Below, in pieces: positions 7,776 through 14,735 of a DNA stretch of 18,718 bases. The notes beneath the pieces are model-generated. The model was not told the origin of the DNA. It saw nothing but the letters and a program-made list of their open reading frames with translations, and did no database searches. This stretch comes from an uncultured Bacilli bacterium (GTDB lineage: Bacteria > Bacillota_I > Bacilli_A > RF39 > UBA660), in contig CAKPFD010000014.1 of the NCBI GenBank assembly GCA_934149515.1, positions 1-18,718 on the forward strand, written 5' to 3'. How positions within the stretch are numbered: position 1 is the first letter of the stretch; every line of letters starts with the position of its first letter. The position numbers and the translations under genes were made by a program.

Positions 7776-9419
7776 ATGTTAAATAAATTGAAACAAACAA
7801 GTGTTTTTTTCTTGATTTTAATGGCTACAATTCTAATTGGCACAGTGTTTTTGTTTTTTTGTAAAATAGGAATTAGTCCTTTTCATTTACCAGTGTTTTT
7901 TGCTATAAGTAGTCTTTTTTATTGTATTTTGTATCGGCAAGCTACTAATAAAGATAAGATTTTGGTTATTCTTTTATCATTTACTATTTTGTTTTTTACG
8001 ACTTTGGTTGCTACTGTCACATTTGATAGATCTAGTGATGGTAATACTTATCATAAAGATGCAATTGGTGTTTTAAAAGAGGGATTTAACCCTGTTTATG
8101 AATCAAGTGCTGATTTTATTAAAAAACGAACTGATGAAAGTAAAAAATTGAAAAATTATAGTATTTGGACGGATCATTATGCCAAGGCTAATTGGATTAT
8201 AGCAGCTAATTTTTATAGTTTAACAAATAATATAGAATCTGGTAAAGCGATGAATTTTATTACACTTTATTTGGTGTTTGGTTTCTTGGCTTTTTCACTT
8301 TCTCAATATTTAACAAAGTATAAAGCAGTGATTTTAGCTTTTCTTGTTGTTTTTAATCCTATAACGGCTTCACAGTTATTTACTTATTATAATGATCAGT
8401 TAGTTTGCTTGTATTTATTTTTGGCTATTGCTTTTTTAATACAACTTGATCATAATATACATGATAAAAAAAATTGGCTTTATTATGGACTTACTTTTAT
8501 TCTTTTGGCAAATATGAAATTTAATGGACTAGGGTATTTATTGGTATTTAGTTTTTTCTTTGTTTGTCGATATTTGTATAAATCTTATCGACAACAAATT
8601 TTTTTAAAAACATTTCAAAAATTATGTTGCTATTTTATTCCTCTTTTTGTGATTTCTTTGCTGATAGTTGGTTATCCTACATATGTTAAAAATACAATTG
8701 ATCATCATAATCCATTTTTTCCGTTATATGATGATAAAGGTGAAGATATTATTACACAACAACAACCTCAGAAATTTTTAAAGATGAATCATTTGGAAAA
8801 ACTTTTTTATGCTACTTTTTCAAGAGCTAATAACTTACGAAAAAACGATAAAACAGAATTAAAAATTCCATTTACAATCTCAAAAGATGAAATTATTCCT
8901 GCTATGAGTAATGATTTGAGAATTAGTGGTTTTGGACTTTTATATAGTGGATTGCTTATTTGCAGCTTACTTATTCTCATTATATATTATCCTCTTTATA
9001 AACAAAATAGTTGGATTTTATATACGCTATTTATTACTTGCGGTTTACTTATTTTTATGAGTGAATCATGGTGGGCTAGGTATACACCACATTTCTATTT
9101 ATTTTTACTTCTTTCCTTATATATTCTTTTTAGATATGGGAAACATCCTTTTACAAAAAAAATATATGTTGCTATTATTTTAGTAAATGCACTTATTCCG
9201 TTTTGTGGTAATACTTACTATACAATTACAAATAGTATTCAAATTAGAAAGACATTATGTCAATTGTCTGGTAAAAAAATAAAAGTTCAAATTAATGGTA
9301 TGAATGGTATTGTTTATAATTTAAAAGATTATCATATAAAATATTCATTTACAAAATCGAATCAAAAAAATGAGTTGTATTATCATTATTTAACTTATCA
9401 GGAGTATAAAGATGAATAA
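7776..9419 (+). CDS. GT-C-like polytopic membrane protein (surface glycan)
   Basis: A 547-residue integral membrane protein with about ten or more hydrophobic helices. After the third helix comes an outer loop with FDRSSDGNTYHKDAI (Asp84, Asp88, His93), again resembling the acidic first-loop motif of GT-C transferases. A second large loop lies at about residues 310-370, and the last 40 or so residues are soluble. No named family is recognised with confidence. GGAGTG stands just before the ATG. The gene begins an operon and overlaps the next gene by 8 bases. Its pairing with an O-antigen-ligase-like protein supports a role in building or attaching a cell-surface polymer; the substrate is not deducible. 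Confidence 0.68.
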   Translation: MLNKLKQTSVFFLILMATILIGTVFLFFCKIGISPFHLPVFFAISSLFYCILYRQATNKDKILVILLSFTILFFTTLVATVTFDRSSDGNTYHKDAIGVLKEGFNPVYESSADFIKKRTDESKKLKNYSIWTDHYAKANWIIAANFYSLTNNIESGKAMNFITLYLVFGFLAFSLSQYLTKYKAVILAFLVVFNPITASQLFTYYNDQLVCLYLFLAIAFLIQLDHNIHDKKNWLYYGLTFILLANMKFNGLGYLLVFSFFFVCRYLYKSYRQQIFLKTFQKLCCYFIPLFVISLLIVGYPTYVKNTIDHHNPFFPLYDDKGEDIITQQQPQKFLKMNHLEKLFYATFSRANNLRKNDKTELKIPFTISKDEIIPAMSNDLRISGFGLLYSGLLICSLLILIIYYPLYKQNSWILYTLFITCGLLIFMSESWWARYTPHFYLFLLLSLYILFRYGKHPFTKKIYVAIILVNALIPFCGNTYYTITNSIQIRKTLCQLSGKKIKVQINGMNGIVYNLKDYHIKYSFTKSNQKNELYYHYLTYQEYKDE

Positions 9420-10551
9420 AATATTAAATAAAATGCTTGCAATTTTTCTTTTGCTAAATCCGCTTTTGGATGTTAGCAGTTTTTTTGGACTACCAATTAG
9501 TATTTTGTTTAGAAGTTTGTTTTTGCTTATAGTTATATTTTATTTGATTGTTAGAAAAAAAGAATTAGTAGCATTATGTATATTATTTCTTTTTTCCCTT
9601 ATTCAAATTGGATATCAAATTGCTTTTTTGAATAATAATCTTTTATTCACTATATCTACTATTTTAAAATTTCTTTATTTACCAGTTACGCTATTATTTT
9701 TTAAAAATTTTGATTTTTCTTATAATAAGGATAATCTATGTTTGATTATTTTGATTTTGTATCTTGGTATTTATTTATTTTCCTATTTTTTTAAAATTGG
9801 GGTTAATAACTATTTACCAACAGAAGGTAAAAAAGGCTTTAGAGGAGTTTTTTCCTCCATCAATGAATTTAGTGCTATTGTAACGTGTTTGCTTCCAATA
9901 ATGGTAAACTCTTTAAAAGAGAAACGGCATTTTGTTTTGTGTATTATTTTGTTAGTATGTTCTTTACTTTGTAGTTTTTTTATTGGAACAAAAATTTTAA
10001 CTGCAGGAGTTGTTTTTGCTACTTTTTATTTATTGTGGCAATATAGAATGATGTTTTTTCGTTTACCAAAAGTAAAAAAAATAGGTTTAACTTGTGCACT
10101 TTTATTTCTTATTGTTTTTGGTGGCTTCTTTTTTACTAAAACTAGAACTTATCAAAATATGTTAGTGCAACAAAACTTTTTTAAGGTAAAGCAAATTGTT
10201 TCACTTGAATTTGTTAATAAAGTTCTTTTTAACAATCGTTTTCAATTTTTACAAGATAATTATTCTTATTTTCATAAACAAACAATTTTAAAAAAGATTT
10301 TTGGTATTGGTTTACAAGATAATCAAGTAAAATTAGTAGAAATTGATTTTTGTGATATACTTTTTCGATATGGTTGTCTTGGTTTGATTGTTTTTTCTTC
10401 TTTTCCTTTTATCACTATGAAAAAAGAAAAAGTAAGATCTGTTGATAGAATTGTTCAATTTTTATTTTTATTTATTTCTGTTACGTCTGGTCATGCTTTA
10501 TTAGCTCCAGCAGTTGCTATTTATTTTTCTTTATCCTTTTGTAAGTTCTAA
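9412..10551 (+). CDS. O-antigen ligase/polymerase-like membrane protein
   Basis: A 379-residue polytopic protein. NPLLDVSS at 16-23, in the first helix, and GFRGVFSSINEFSAI at 142-156 resemble Bacillota members of the O-antigen ligase-like (WaaL/Wzy) superfamily, where a F-x-S-x-N-E-F motif is usual. A large loop at about 250-310 contains FGIGLQDN, like the G-x-G segment found late in this superfamily. Such proteins polymerise repeat units or attach glycan chains to an acceptor on the outer face of the membrane. Length is at the short end for the family. It overlaps the preceding gene by 8 bases and has AGGAG before its ATG. Function as ligase versus polymerase cannot be decided from sequence. 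Confidence 0.72.
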   Translation: MNKILNKMLAIFLLLNPLLDVSSFFGLPISILFRSLFLLIVIFYLIVRKKELVALCILFLFSLIQIGYQIAFLNNNLLFTISTILKFLYLPVTLLFFKNFDFSYNKDNLCLIILILYLGIYLFSYFFKIGVNNYLPTEGKKGFRGVFSSINEFSAIVTCLLPIMVNSLKEKRHFVLCIILLVCSLLCSFFIGTKILTAGVVFATFYLLWQYRMMFFRLPKVKKIGLTCALLFLIVFGGFFFTKTRTYQNMLVQQNFFKVKQIVSLEFVNKVLFNNRFQFLQDNYSYFHKQTILKKIFGIGLQDNQVKLVEIDFCDILFRYGCLGLIVFSSFPFITMKKEKVRSVDRIVQFLFLFISVTSGHALLAPAVAIYFSLSFCKF

Positions 10552-10615
10552 GAATAAGATGTTTTTCCTTGCTATTTTTAAGCCATTATATTATCCTTTA
10601 AGTAAGGAGGCAAAT

Positions 10616-11518
10616 ATGCTAGAGGTTAGGGATATTGTAAAATATTATGGTAAACAAAAGGCAGTGGATCATTTATCTTTTCAGGTTGATAAAGGTGAAA
10701 TATTTGGTTTGCTTGGAGAAAATGGTGCTGGTAAGACGACCACTTTTCGTATTATTATGGGATTGTTAGAAGCAAGTAGTGGTGAAGTTTTATTAGATGG
10801 TAAAAAAATAGATTATTCTATGACGGATCAAATTGGTTTTGTCACTGAAGAACGAAGTTTATTGTTAAAAATGACTGTCAAAGAACAGATTATTTATTAT
10901 GGTGTTTTGAAAGGCATGGAAGAAGATACAATTGTTTCTGAACTTAAAAAGTGGTTACAAAAATTTGATATTGCTGAATACATGGATCGCAAAATCAAAG
11001 AATTATCAAAAGGTAATCAGCAAAAAATACAATTTATCTCCGCTGTTATTCATCATCCAAAACTTTTAATATTAGATGAACCTTTTTCTGGACTTGATCC
11101 AATTAATGTTCAATTATTAAAAGATGCTATTTATCAATTACAACAAGAAGGATGCGCCATTATATTTTCATCTCATCAAATGGAATATATTGAAAATTTT
11201 TGCCAAAAACTGATTATTTTGGAAAAAGGTCACGCTATTGTAGATGGTTATTTAAAAGATATAAAAAAATCTTGGCCTGTAAAAACATTACTGTTACAAG
11301 GAGAAGATTTACCACTTGCAACAATTGAAAAAGTAAAAGGCGTTTTATCCATTCAATCTCATTTGGATGAATATGAGATAAAAATAGAAAATGAGCAAGT
11401 TGCTTTTAAGATATTTTCTAAAATCAAAAATTGTCTTATTACGAAATTTGTTGTAAGTGAACCAACATTAAACGAAATCTTTATTACAAAAGTAGGAGGT
11501 GATCATCATGAAAAATAA
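10616..11518 (+). CDS. ABC transporter ATP-binding protein, NatA/YhaQ type
   Basis: A cytosolic ATPase of 300 residues that should power the ABC-2 permease encoded next. Walker A GENGAGKTT is at 34-42, the signature LSKGNQQ at 130-136, Walker B LLILDEP at 150-156, and the switch His187 in SSHQ. The Q-loop position reads GFVTEERSLL rather than carrying a Gln, as is usual in YhaQ-like ATPases. The C-terminal ~80 residues look like DUF4162, also typical of that group. The start chosen is ATG 10616, because AGTAAGGAGG lies 5 bases ahead; a longer frame from 10514 would put an unrelated hydrophobic tail on the protein. It follows the ligase-like gene by 64 bases. This type exports ions, peptides or drugs rather than being the Wzt-type polysaccharide exporter. 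Confidence 0.9.
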   Translation: MLEVRDIVKYYGKQKAVDHLSFQVDKGEIFGLLGENGAGKTTTFRIIMGLLEASSGEVLLDGKKIDYSMTDQIGFVTEERSLLLKMTVKEQIIYYGVLKGMEEDTIVSELKKWLQKFDIAEYMDRKIKELSKGNQQKIQFISAVIHHPKLLILDEPFSGLDPINVQLLKDAIYQLQQEGCAIIFSSHQMEYIENFCQKLIILEKGHAIVDGYLKDIKKSWPVKTLLLQGEDLPLATIEKVKGVLSIQSHLDEYEIKIENEQVAFKIFSKIKNCLITKFVVSEPTLNEIFITKVGGDHHEK

Positions 11519-12812
11519 GTTTATCTTTTTAACAAAGCTGAGCCTTAAAAAGAAGATATGTTCAAAATGGTTTGTGATTGTCAACTTGCTATTTGCATTT
11601 TTGATTATTGGCCTTTTAAATCTGCAAGCAATTATTACATTTTTTGGAGGTAATTTTAATCAAGATATTACTGTTTTGATGTTTGATGAAACAAATCAGG
11701 CTTATGATGCTTTCTCTTCATCACTTGACAGTATTGTTCATGAATCTTCTACTGATTTAGAAGGTAAAATCACAGTAAAACAAGTAGCAAATGAATTTAA
11801 TGAATCCACCTTGAAAGACAATGAAGTTTTTATTCATTTGTTATTAGATACTAACAATGAATTATTTGCTAAAGTTATTAGTCAAAAAAAAATAGAAACG
11901 TTAACTTATCAGTTAATTTCACAAAGTTTAGATAATACTAAATTAGCATATACGTTAGATAAAAACCAAATTGCTCCTGCTGTGTTGAATGAATTATCAA
12001 ACCCTATTTCTATTCAGAGAGTGGTTTATCATGATCAAAATAGTGCAGATGAAAATACGAATATGATTATTAATACTATTTTTCCAACGGTTATATTACC
12101 AATCTTTATGCTTACTATGATTTTAGTTCAAATGGTTGGTGGAGAAATTTGTGAAGAAAAATCAACGAAGAGTATGGAAATTATCATTTCTAATGTTAGC
12201 CCAAAGGTACACTTATCATCTAAGATTTTAGCAGGAAATTTATTTGTGCTTTTGCAAGCAATTTTACTTTTATTATATGTTGGTTTAGGGTTTGGTGTAG
12301 CAAAGTTATTTTCTAATGGTATTCAATTGCCAAGTGAAGTGGTAAGTGTTTTAGATAGTTTGAAAACAACTGGATTTATGGATAAATTAGTATATTTAAT
12401 TCCACTTACACTTGTTCTTATTGTATTATCTTTTATTGCTTATGCTTTAGTAGCAGGAATTTTAGCTTCCGTTACAACAAATACTGAAGATTTTCAACAA
12501 ATTCAAACACCACTTATGTTAATTTCCGTTGTTGGTTATTATCTTTCTATTATGGCAGGAGTATTTGAAGGTTCTTTATTTGTTAGAGTTTTATCCTATG
12601 TACCATTTTTATCTTCTTTTCTTAGTCCGTCACTATTATTAATGGGACAAATCTCTATTGTTGATGTTGTTGTTTCTATTTTCATTTTAGTTTTGTTTAT
12701 AGGAATTTTATTGACGTTTGGAATGAAGATATATCGTGTTGGAGTATTGAATTATTCTAATGAAAAAGTTTGGAATCGTTTTTTTAAGGCTTTAAAAGAA
12801 AAGGATGTATGA
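11508..12812 (+). CDS. ABC-2 type permease, NatB/YhaP-like
   Basis: The membrane half of the exporter encoded with the preceding ATPase; 434 residues. Helix 1 is at about 22-44, followed by an outer domain of about 140 residues, then a block of five or so helices starting near 187. After the second helix comes GGEICEEKSTKSMEIIIS, the cytosolic coupling segment seen in NatB/YhaP permeases (usually E-K-x-x-G/S-x-E). ATG 11508 is preferred because AGGAGG (11494-11499) is 8 bases ahead; the in-frame GTG 11499 sits inside that site. The gene overlaps the ATPase stop by 11 bases, so the two are probably translationally coupled. Substrate unknown; sodium, antimicrobial or peptide export is known for relatives. 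Confidence 0.85.
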   Translation: MKNKFIFLTKLSLKKKICSKWFVIVNLLFAFLIIGLLNLQAIITFFGGNFNQDITVLMFDETNQAYDAFSSSLDSIVHESSTDLEGKITVKQVANEFNESTLKDNEVFIHLLLDTNNELFAKVISQKKIETLTYQLISQSLDNTKLAYTLDKNQIAPAVLNELSNPISIQRVVYHDQNSADENTNMIINTIFPTVILPIFMLTMILVQMVGGEICEEKSTKSMEIIISNVSPKVHLSSKILAGNLFVLLQAILLLLYVGLGFGVAKLFSNGIQLPSEVVSVLDSLKTTGFMDKLVYLIPLTLVLIVLSFIAYALVAGILASVTTNTEDFQQIQTPLMLISVVGYYLSIMAGVFEGSLFVRVLSYVPFLSSFLSPSLLLMGQISIVDVVVSIFILVLFIGILLTFGMKIYRVGVLNYSNEKVWNRFFKALKEKDV

Positions 12813-12830
12813 GTTACATTTCTTTTTTTT
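12794..12830 (+). terminator. Intrinsic terminator overlapping the permease stop codon
   Basis: The left arm 12794-12809 (ending GGATGTA) pairs with 12815-12830 (TACATTTC then eight T), with a 5-base loop that holds the TGA stop. The core is TGTA/TACA plus A-T and G-T pairs with one mismatch or bulge. The T8 tract makes termination plausible despite the imperfect stem. Confidence 0.5.
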
Positions 12831-12842
12831 GAAAATTATGCT
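12814..12842 (+). promoter_or_regulatory. Candidate promoter for the dehydrogenase gene
   Basis: TTACAT (12814-12819), a 17-base spacer and TATGCT (12837-12842) lie in the 59-base gap before the GTG start. The -35 overlaps the terminator arm described above. The gap is too short for much else, but the boxes are only moderate matches. Confidence 0.35.
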
Positions 12843-12871
12843 ATTCTATAAAAGAAAGGTAGGAAATTTTT

Positions 12872-13792
12872 GTGAAACAAAAAATTGTTGTAATTGGATG
12901 TGGTCATGTTGGACTTAGTTATGTTGAAAAAATGGCAGCACAACCTAATTTGAATGTTGAAATTGTTTTAATTGATCAAGAGAAAGAAACTTTAAAGGGT
13001 GAAATTTTAGATTTAGATCAGGGACTTAGTTTGATGGGAAGTGTTTCTTCTATTCGAATTGGTGATTATGAAGATTGTAAGGATGCTAGTATTGTTTGTC
13101 TTACGGCAGGGGTAGAGCAATCGATGCACGATAGATTGGATGATTTACAAGCGACAAATGAAATTGTTCGTGATATTGTTAAACAAGTGATGGAACATCA
13201 ATTTCAAGGCATTTTTTTGGTAGCTAGTAATCCAGTAGATGTTATTAGTTATCTTGTTTCTTATTATGCTGATTATTCTTATCAAAAAGTCATTGGTACT
13301 GGAACGATGCTTGATACTGCTAGATTGAAAACACTTCTTTCTAAACAACTACTAGTAAAATCAGAAGATATTACAGCTTTTGTATTGGGTGAACACGGAA
13401 ATAGTCAATTTGTGGCATGGAATAATGCAAATGTTGGATTACAAAATTTACAAATGTTTTTATCATTAGAAGAAAAAGAAGCTTATGCTAAAGCAGTAAA
13501 AGAAATGGGAAGGACAATTGTTTCTTATAAGGGACATACTTCTCATGGTGTTGCTTATTGTCTTGTTCGGTTGAGTCTTGCAATTTTATTAGATGAAAAA
13601 TGTATTTATCCAGTTTCTTGTTATCAAGACAGTTTTGACGTTTATCTTTCGACGCCTGCTGTGATTGGTAAAGATGGAATTGAAAGGAAAATAAATATGA
13701 AATTAACAGAAGTAGAGAAAGAAAAATTACTTTGTAGTGCAAAGATAATGAAAGAAGCAATTGCTAAAATTTTACCACCAGAATTATATTAA
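12872..13792 (+). CDS. L-lactate / 2-hydroxyacid dehydrogenase (LDH-MDH superfamily)
   Basis: NAD-dependent cytosolic oxidoreductase that would interconvert a 2-oxoacid and its L-2-hydroxyacid, classically pyruvate and lactate. 306 residues. The Rossmann motif GCGHVG is at 9-14, the NAD-binding Asp at 35, ASNPVDV at 118-124, the substrate-binding Asp148 and Arg151 in GTMLDTARLK, and the catalytic His175 in LGEHGNS. Gln83 fits the position that marks LDH rather than MDH. The specificity loop TAGVEQSMHDRLDDL is one residue shorter than the usual Q-KPGET-R arrangement, and GEHGDS is GEHGNS. The true substrate may therefore be another oxoacid. The start is GTG 12872 after AAAGGTAGGA; no ATG is better placed. 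It is a single-gene unit convergent with def. Confidence 0.88.
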   Translation: MKQKIVVIGCGHVGLSYVEKMAAQPNLNVEIVLIDQEKETLKGEILDLDQGLSLMGSVSSIRIGDYEDCKDASIVCLTAGVEQSMHDRLDDLQATNEIVRDIVKQVMEHQFQGIFLVASNPVDVISYLVSYYADYSYQKVIGTGTMLDTARLKTLLSKQLLVKSEDITAFVLGEHGNSQFVAWNNANVGLQNLQMFLSLEEKEAYAKAVKEMGRTIVSYKGHTSHGVAYCLVRLSLAILLDEKCIYPVSCYQDSFDVYLSTPAVIGKDGIERKINMKLTEVEKEKLLCSAKIMKEAIAKILPPELY

Positions 13793-13799
13793 AATAAAA

Positions 13800-13826
13800 A
13801 GTCTTACATATTTTTGTAAGGCTTTT
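13800..13826. terminator. Bidirectional terminator between the dehydrogenase gene and def
   Basis: AGTCTTACA (13800-13808) pairs with TGTAAGGCT (13815-13823) through one G-T pair; the loop is TATTTT. T residues follow on the plus strand (13823-13826), and an A run on the left (13796-13800) gives a T run for the minus strand, so it can serve both convergent genes. Confidence 0.7.
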
Positions 13827-14373
13827 AAATGGCTCTATATAGGTCTTTATCTTTGAATGGATGCTTTTTATCAATATGATCTGTAAATAAAATACCATTT
13901 AAATGATCAATTTCATGCTGGAAAGCGATGGCTAGTTCTTCTCTTGCTCTTATTTTAATTTTGTTGCCATTTCTATCATATCCTTCGATTGTCACTCTTG
14001 CAAATCTTGGAACGATACCTTCAACGTCACGATTGACAGATAAACAGCCTTCACCCATTTCAACATAAATTTTTTCTTCTGAATTACTGATAATTTTAGG
14101 ATTACAAATAATATAAGTTTCAAATTCTCCTTTATCCACTTCATAAACAACTGTTAAAAAACGTTTTAAAATTCCAACTTGAACAGCGGCCATTCCCATT
14201 CCTGGGCGTAGATCATATTTTTCGGCTAATTTGTCAATTTGGCTGTTTGTTAAATATTCAACCATTTCATTAATTGCTTTTTGCTCTTCTTTACTTAAAG
14301 GAAAAGTAACTTCTTTGCTGATTTGATGCAATCTTTTATCTTTTTCATCTAATATATCTTTCGTTTTTAACAT
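13825..14373 (-). CDS. def: Peptide deformylase
   Basis: Metalloenzyme that removes the formyl group from the initiator Met of nascent proteins. With the start at ATG 14373 it has 182 residues, the length of type 2 Gram-positive deformylases such as YkrB. Motif I is GMGMAAVQ at 58-65, motif II EGCLSV at 108-113 with metal ligand Cys110, and motif III QHEIDH at 152-157 with ligands His153 and His157 and catalytic Glu154. A longer frame up to 14409 would add 12 residues, but GGGG about 8 bases before ATG 14373 and the promoter at 14400-14405 support the shorter form. It is transcribed on the minus strand behind the small YjcZ-like gene. Confidence 0.96.
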   Translation of the reverse strand: MLKTKDILDEKDKRLHQISKEVTFPLSKEEQKAINEMVEYLTNSQIDKLAEKYDLRPGMGMAAVQVGILKRFLTVVYEVDKGEFETYIICNPKIISNSEEKIYVEMGEGCLSVNRDVEGIVPRFARVTIEGYDRNGNKIKIRAREELAIAFQHEIDHLNGILFTDHIDKKHPFKDKDLYRAI

Positions 14374-14399
14374 ACTACTTACCCCGTTTCTAAAGCAAT

Positions 14400-14408
14400 A
14401 TTTTAACA
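14400..14408 (-). promoter_or_regulatory. Extended -10 promoter of def
   Basis: On the minus strand TGTTAAAAT gives a TG-n extended -10 (box TAAAAT, 14400-14405). The -35 position at 17 bases is only TTTCTT and lies within the terminator stem of the upstream small gene. This places the transcript start about 20 bases before the chosen ATG. Confidence 0.45.
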
Positions 14409-14415
14409 CAAAAGC

Positions 14416-14444
14416 AAAAAAAAAGAAAGGGATAACCTTTCTTT
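14416..14444 (-). terminator. Strong intrinsic terminator of the YjcZ-like gene
   Basis: Read on the minus strand, AAAGAAAGG and CCTTTCTTT form a perfect 9-bp stem (14422-14430 with 14436-14444) with a 5-base loop, running into nine T residues (complement of A at 14416-14424). The upstream arm overlaps the stop codon of the small gene by two bases. Confidence 0.85.
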
Positions 14445-14607
14445 AACGTGAATATCTTGCACCGATAACAATGACAAGTAATATAAATAATACTAAAATA
14501 ATGGCATAATTATTTGTGTTATTTGTATTTCCATAGGTGTAAGTTGGATAGAAGTAAGGCGTTTGCATACTTGGGCATCCGCAACTTCCGCCACCATAAT
14601 AATACAT
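14443..14607 (-). CDS. YjcZ-like small single-helix membrane protein (54 aa)
   Basis: A 54-residue product starting MYYYGGGSCGCPS, followed by a Tyr/Thr/Asn-rich stretch and one C-terminal helix, NYAIILVLFILLVIVIGARY. The helix closely recalls the F-A-L-I-V-V-L-F-I-L-L-I-I-V-G motif of the tiny YjcZ/YuzJ-type proteins of Bacillota, some of which are made during sporulation. The glycine-rich N terminus also fits. AAAGGAGG lies 8 bases before the ATG, an excellent ribosome site, and a strong terminator follows the stop, so it looks like a complete one-gene unit. Two Cys (9 and 11, as C-G-C) are unusual for such proteins. The function of the family is unknown; membership is judged by eye from the helix. 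Confidence 0.8.
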   Translation of the reverse strand: MYYYGGGSCGCPSMQTPYFYPTYTYGNTNNTNNYAIILVLFILLVIVIGARYSR

Positions 14608-14627
14608 ATAGAATTCCTCCTTTATCT

Positions 14628-14659
14628 ACTATAAGATATGAAAAGTAGCGTCAACCTGT
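14628..14659 (-). promoter_or_regulatory. Candidate promoter of the YjcZ-like gene, sigma-K-like or sigma-A
   Basis: On the minus strand CATATCTTA (14632-14640) fits the sigma-K -10 pattern CATA-n3-TA, and AC (14658-14659) stands 17 bases upstream as in AC-n16/17-CATA. A competing reading is sigma-A: TTGACG (14649-14654) with TATAGT (14628-14633), but at a poor 15-base spacing. Which applies cannot be decided here. Confidence 0.4.
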
Positions 14660-14683
14660 TAATGAATTTGTCTAAGATATATT

Positions 14684-14711
14684 TTCACTAATCTTAAATT
14701 TATGTTATGAT
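14684..14711 (+). promoter_or_regulatory. Promoter of the FtsW-like gene
   Basis: TTCACT (14684-14689) and TATGAT (14706-14711) are separated by 16 bases, and TGT immediately before the -10 makes it an extended type. It is divergent from the YjcZ-like gene promoter. Confidence 0.5.
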
Positions 14712-14735
14712 AATACTATGGGGAGGCTAGTTATC

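Noticed and set aside
7655..7843. Minus-strand 62-codon frame over the divergent promoter region
   Set aside because: It is antisense to the GT-C-like gene start, has no ribosome site, covers two promoters and shows no family resemblance.
10514..10615. N-terminal extension of the ABC ATPase from an earlier ATG
   Set aside because: It overlaps the ligase-like gene, has no ribosome site and encodes a hydrophobic tail; the strong AGTAAGGAGG fits ATG 10616.
13488..13760. Minus-strand 90-codon frame inside the dehydrogenase gene
   Set aside because: Lys/Leu/Phe-rich antisense shadow of a well-supported gene, with no ribosome site.
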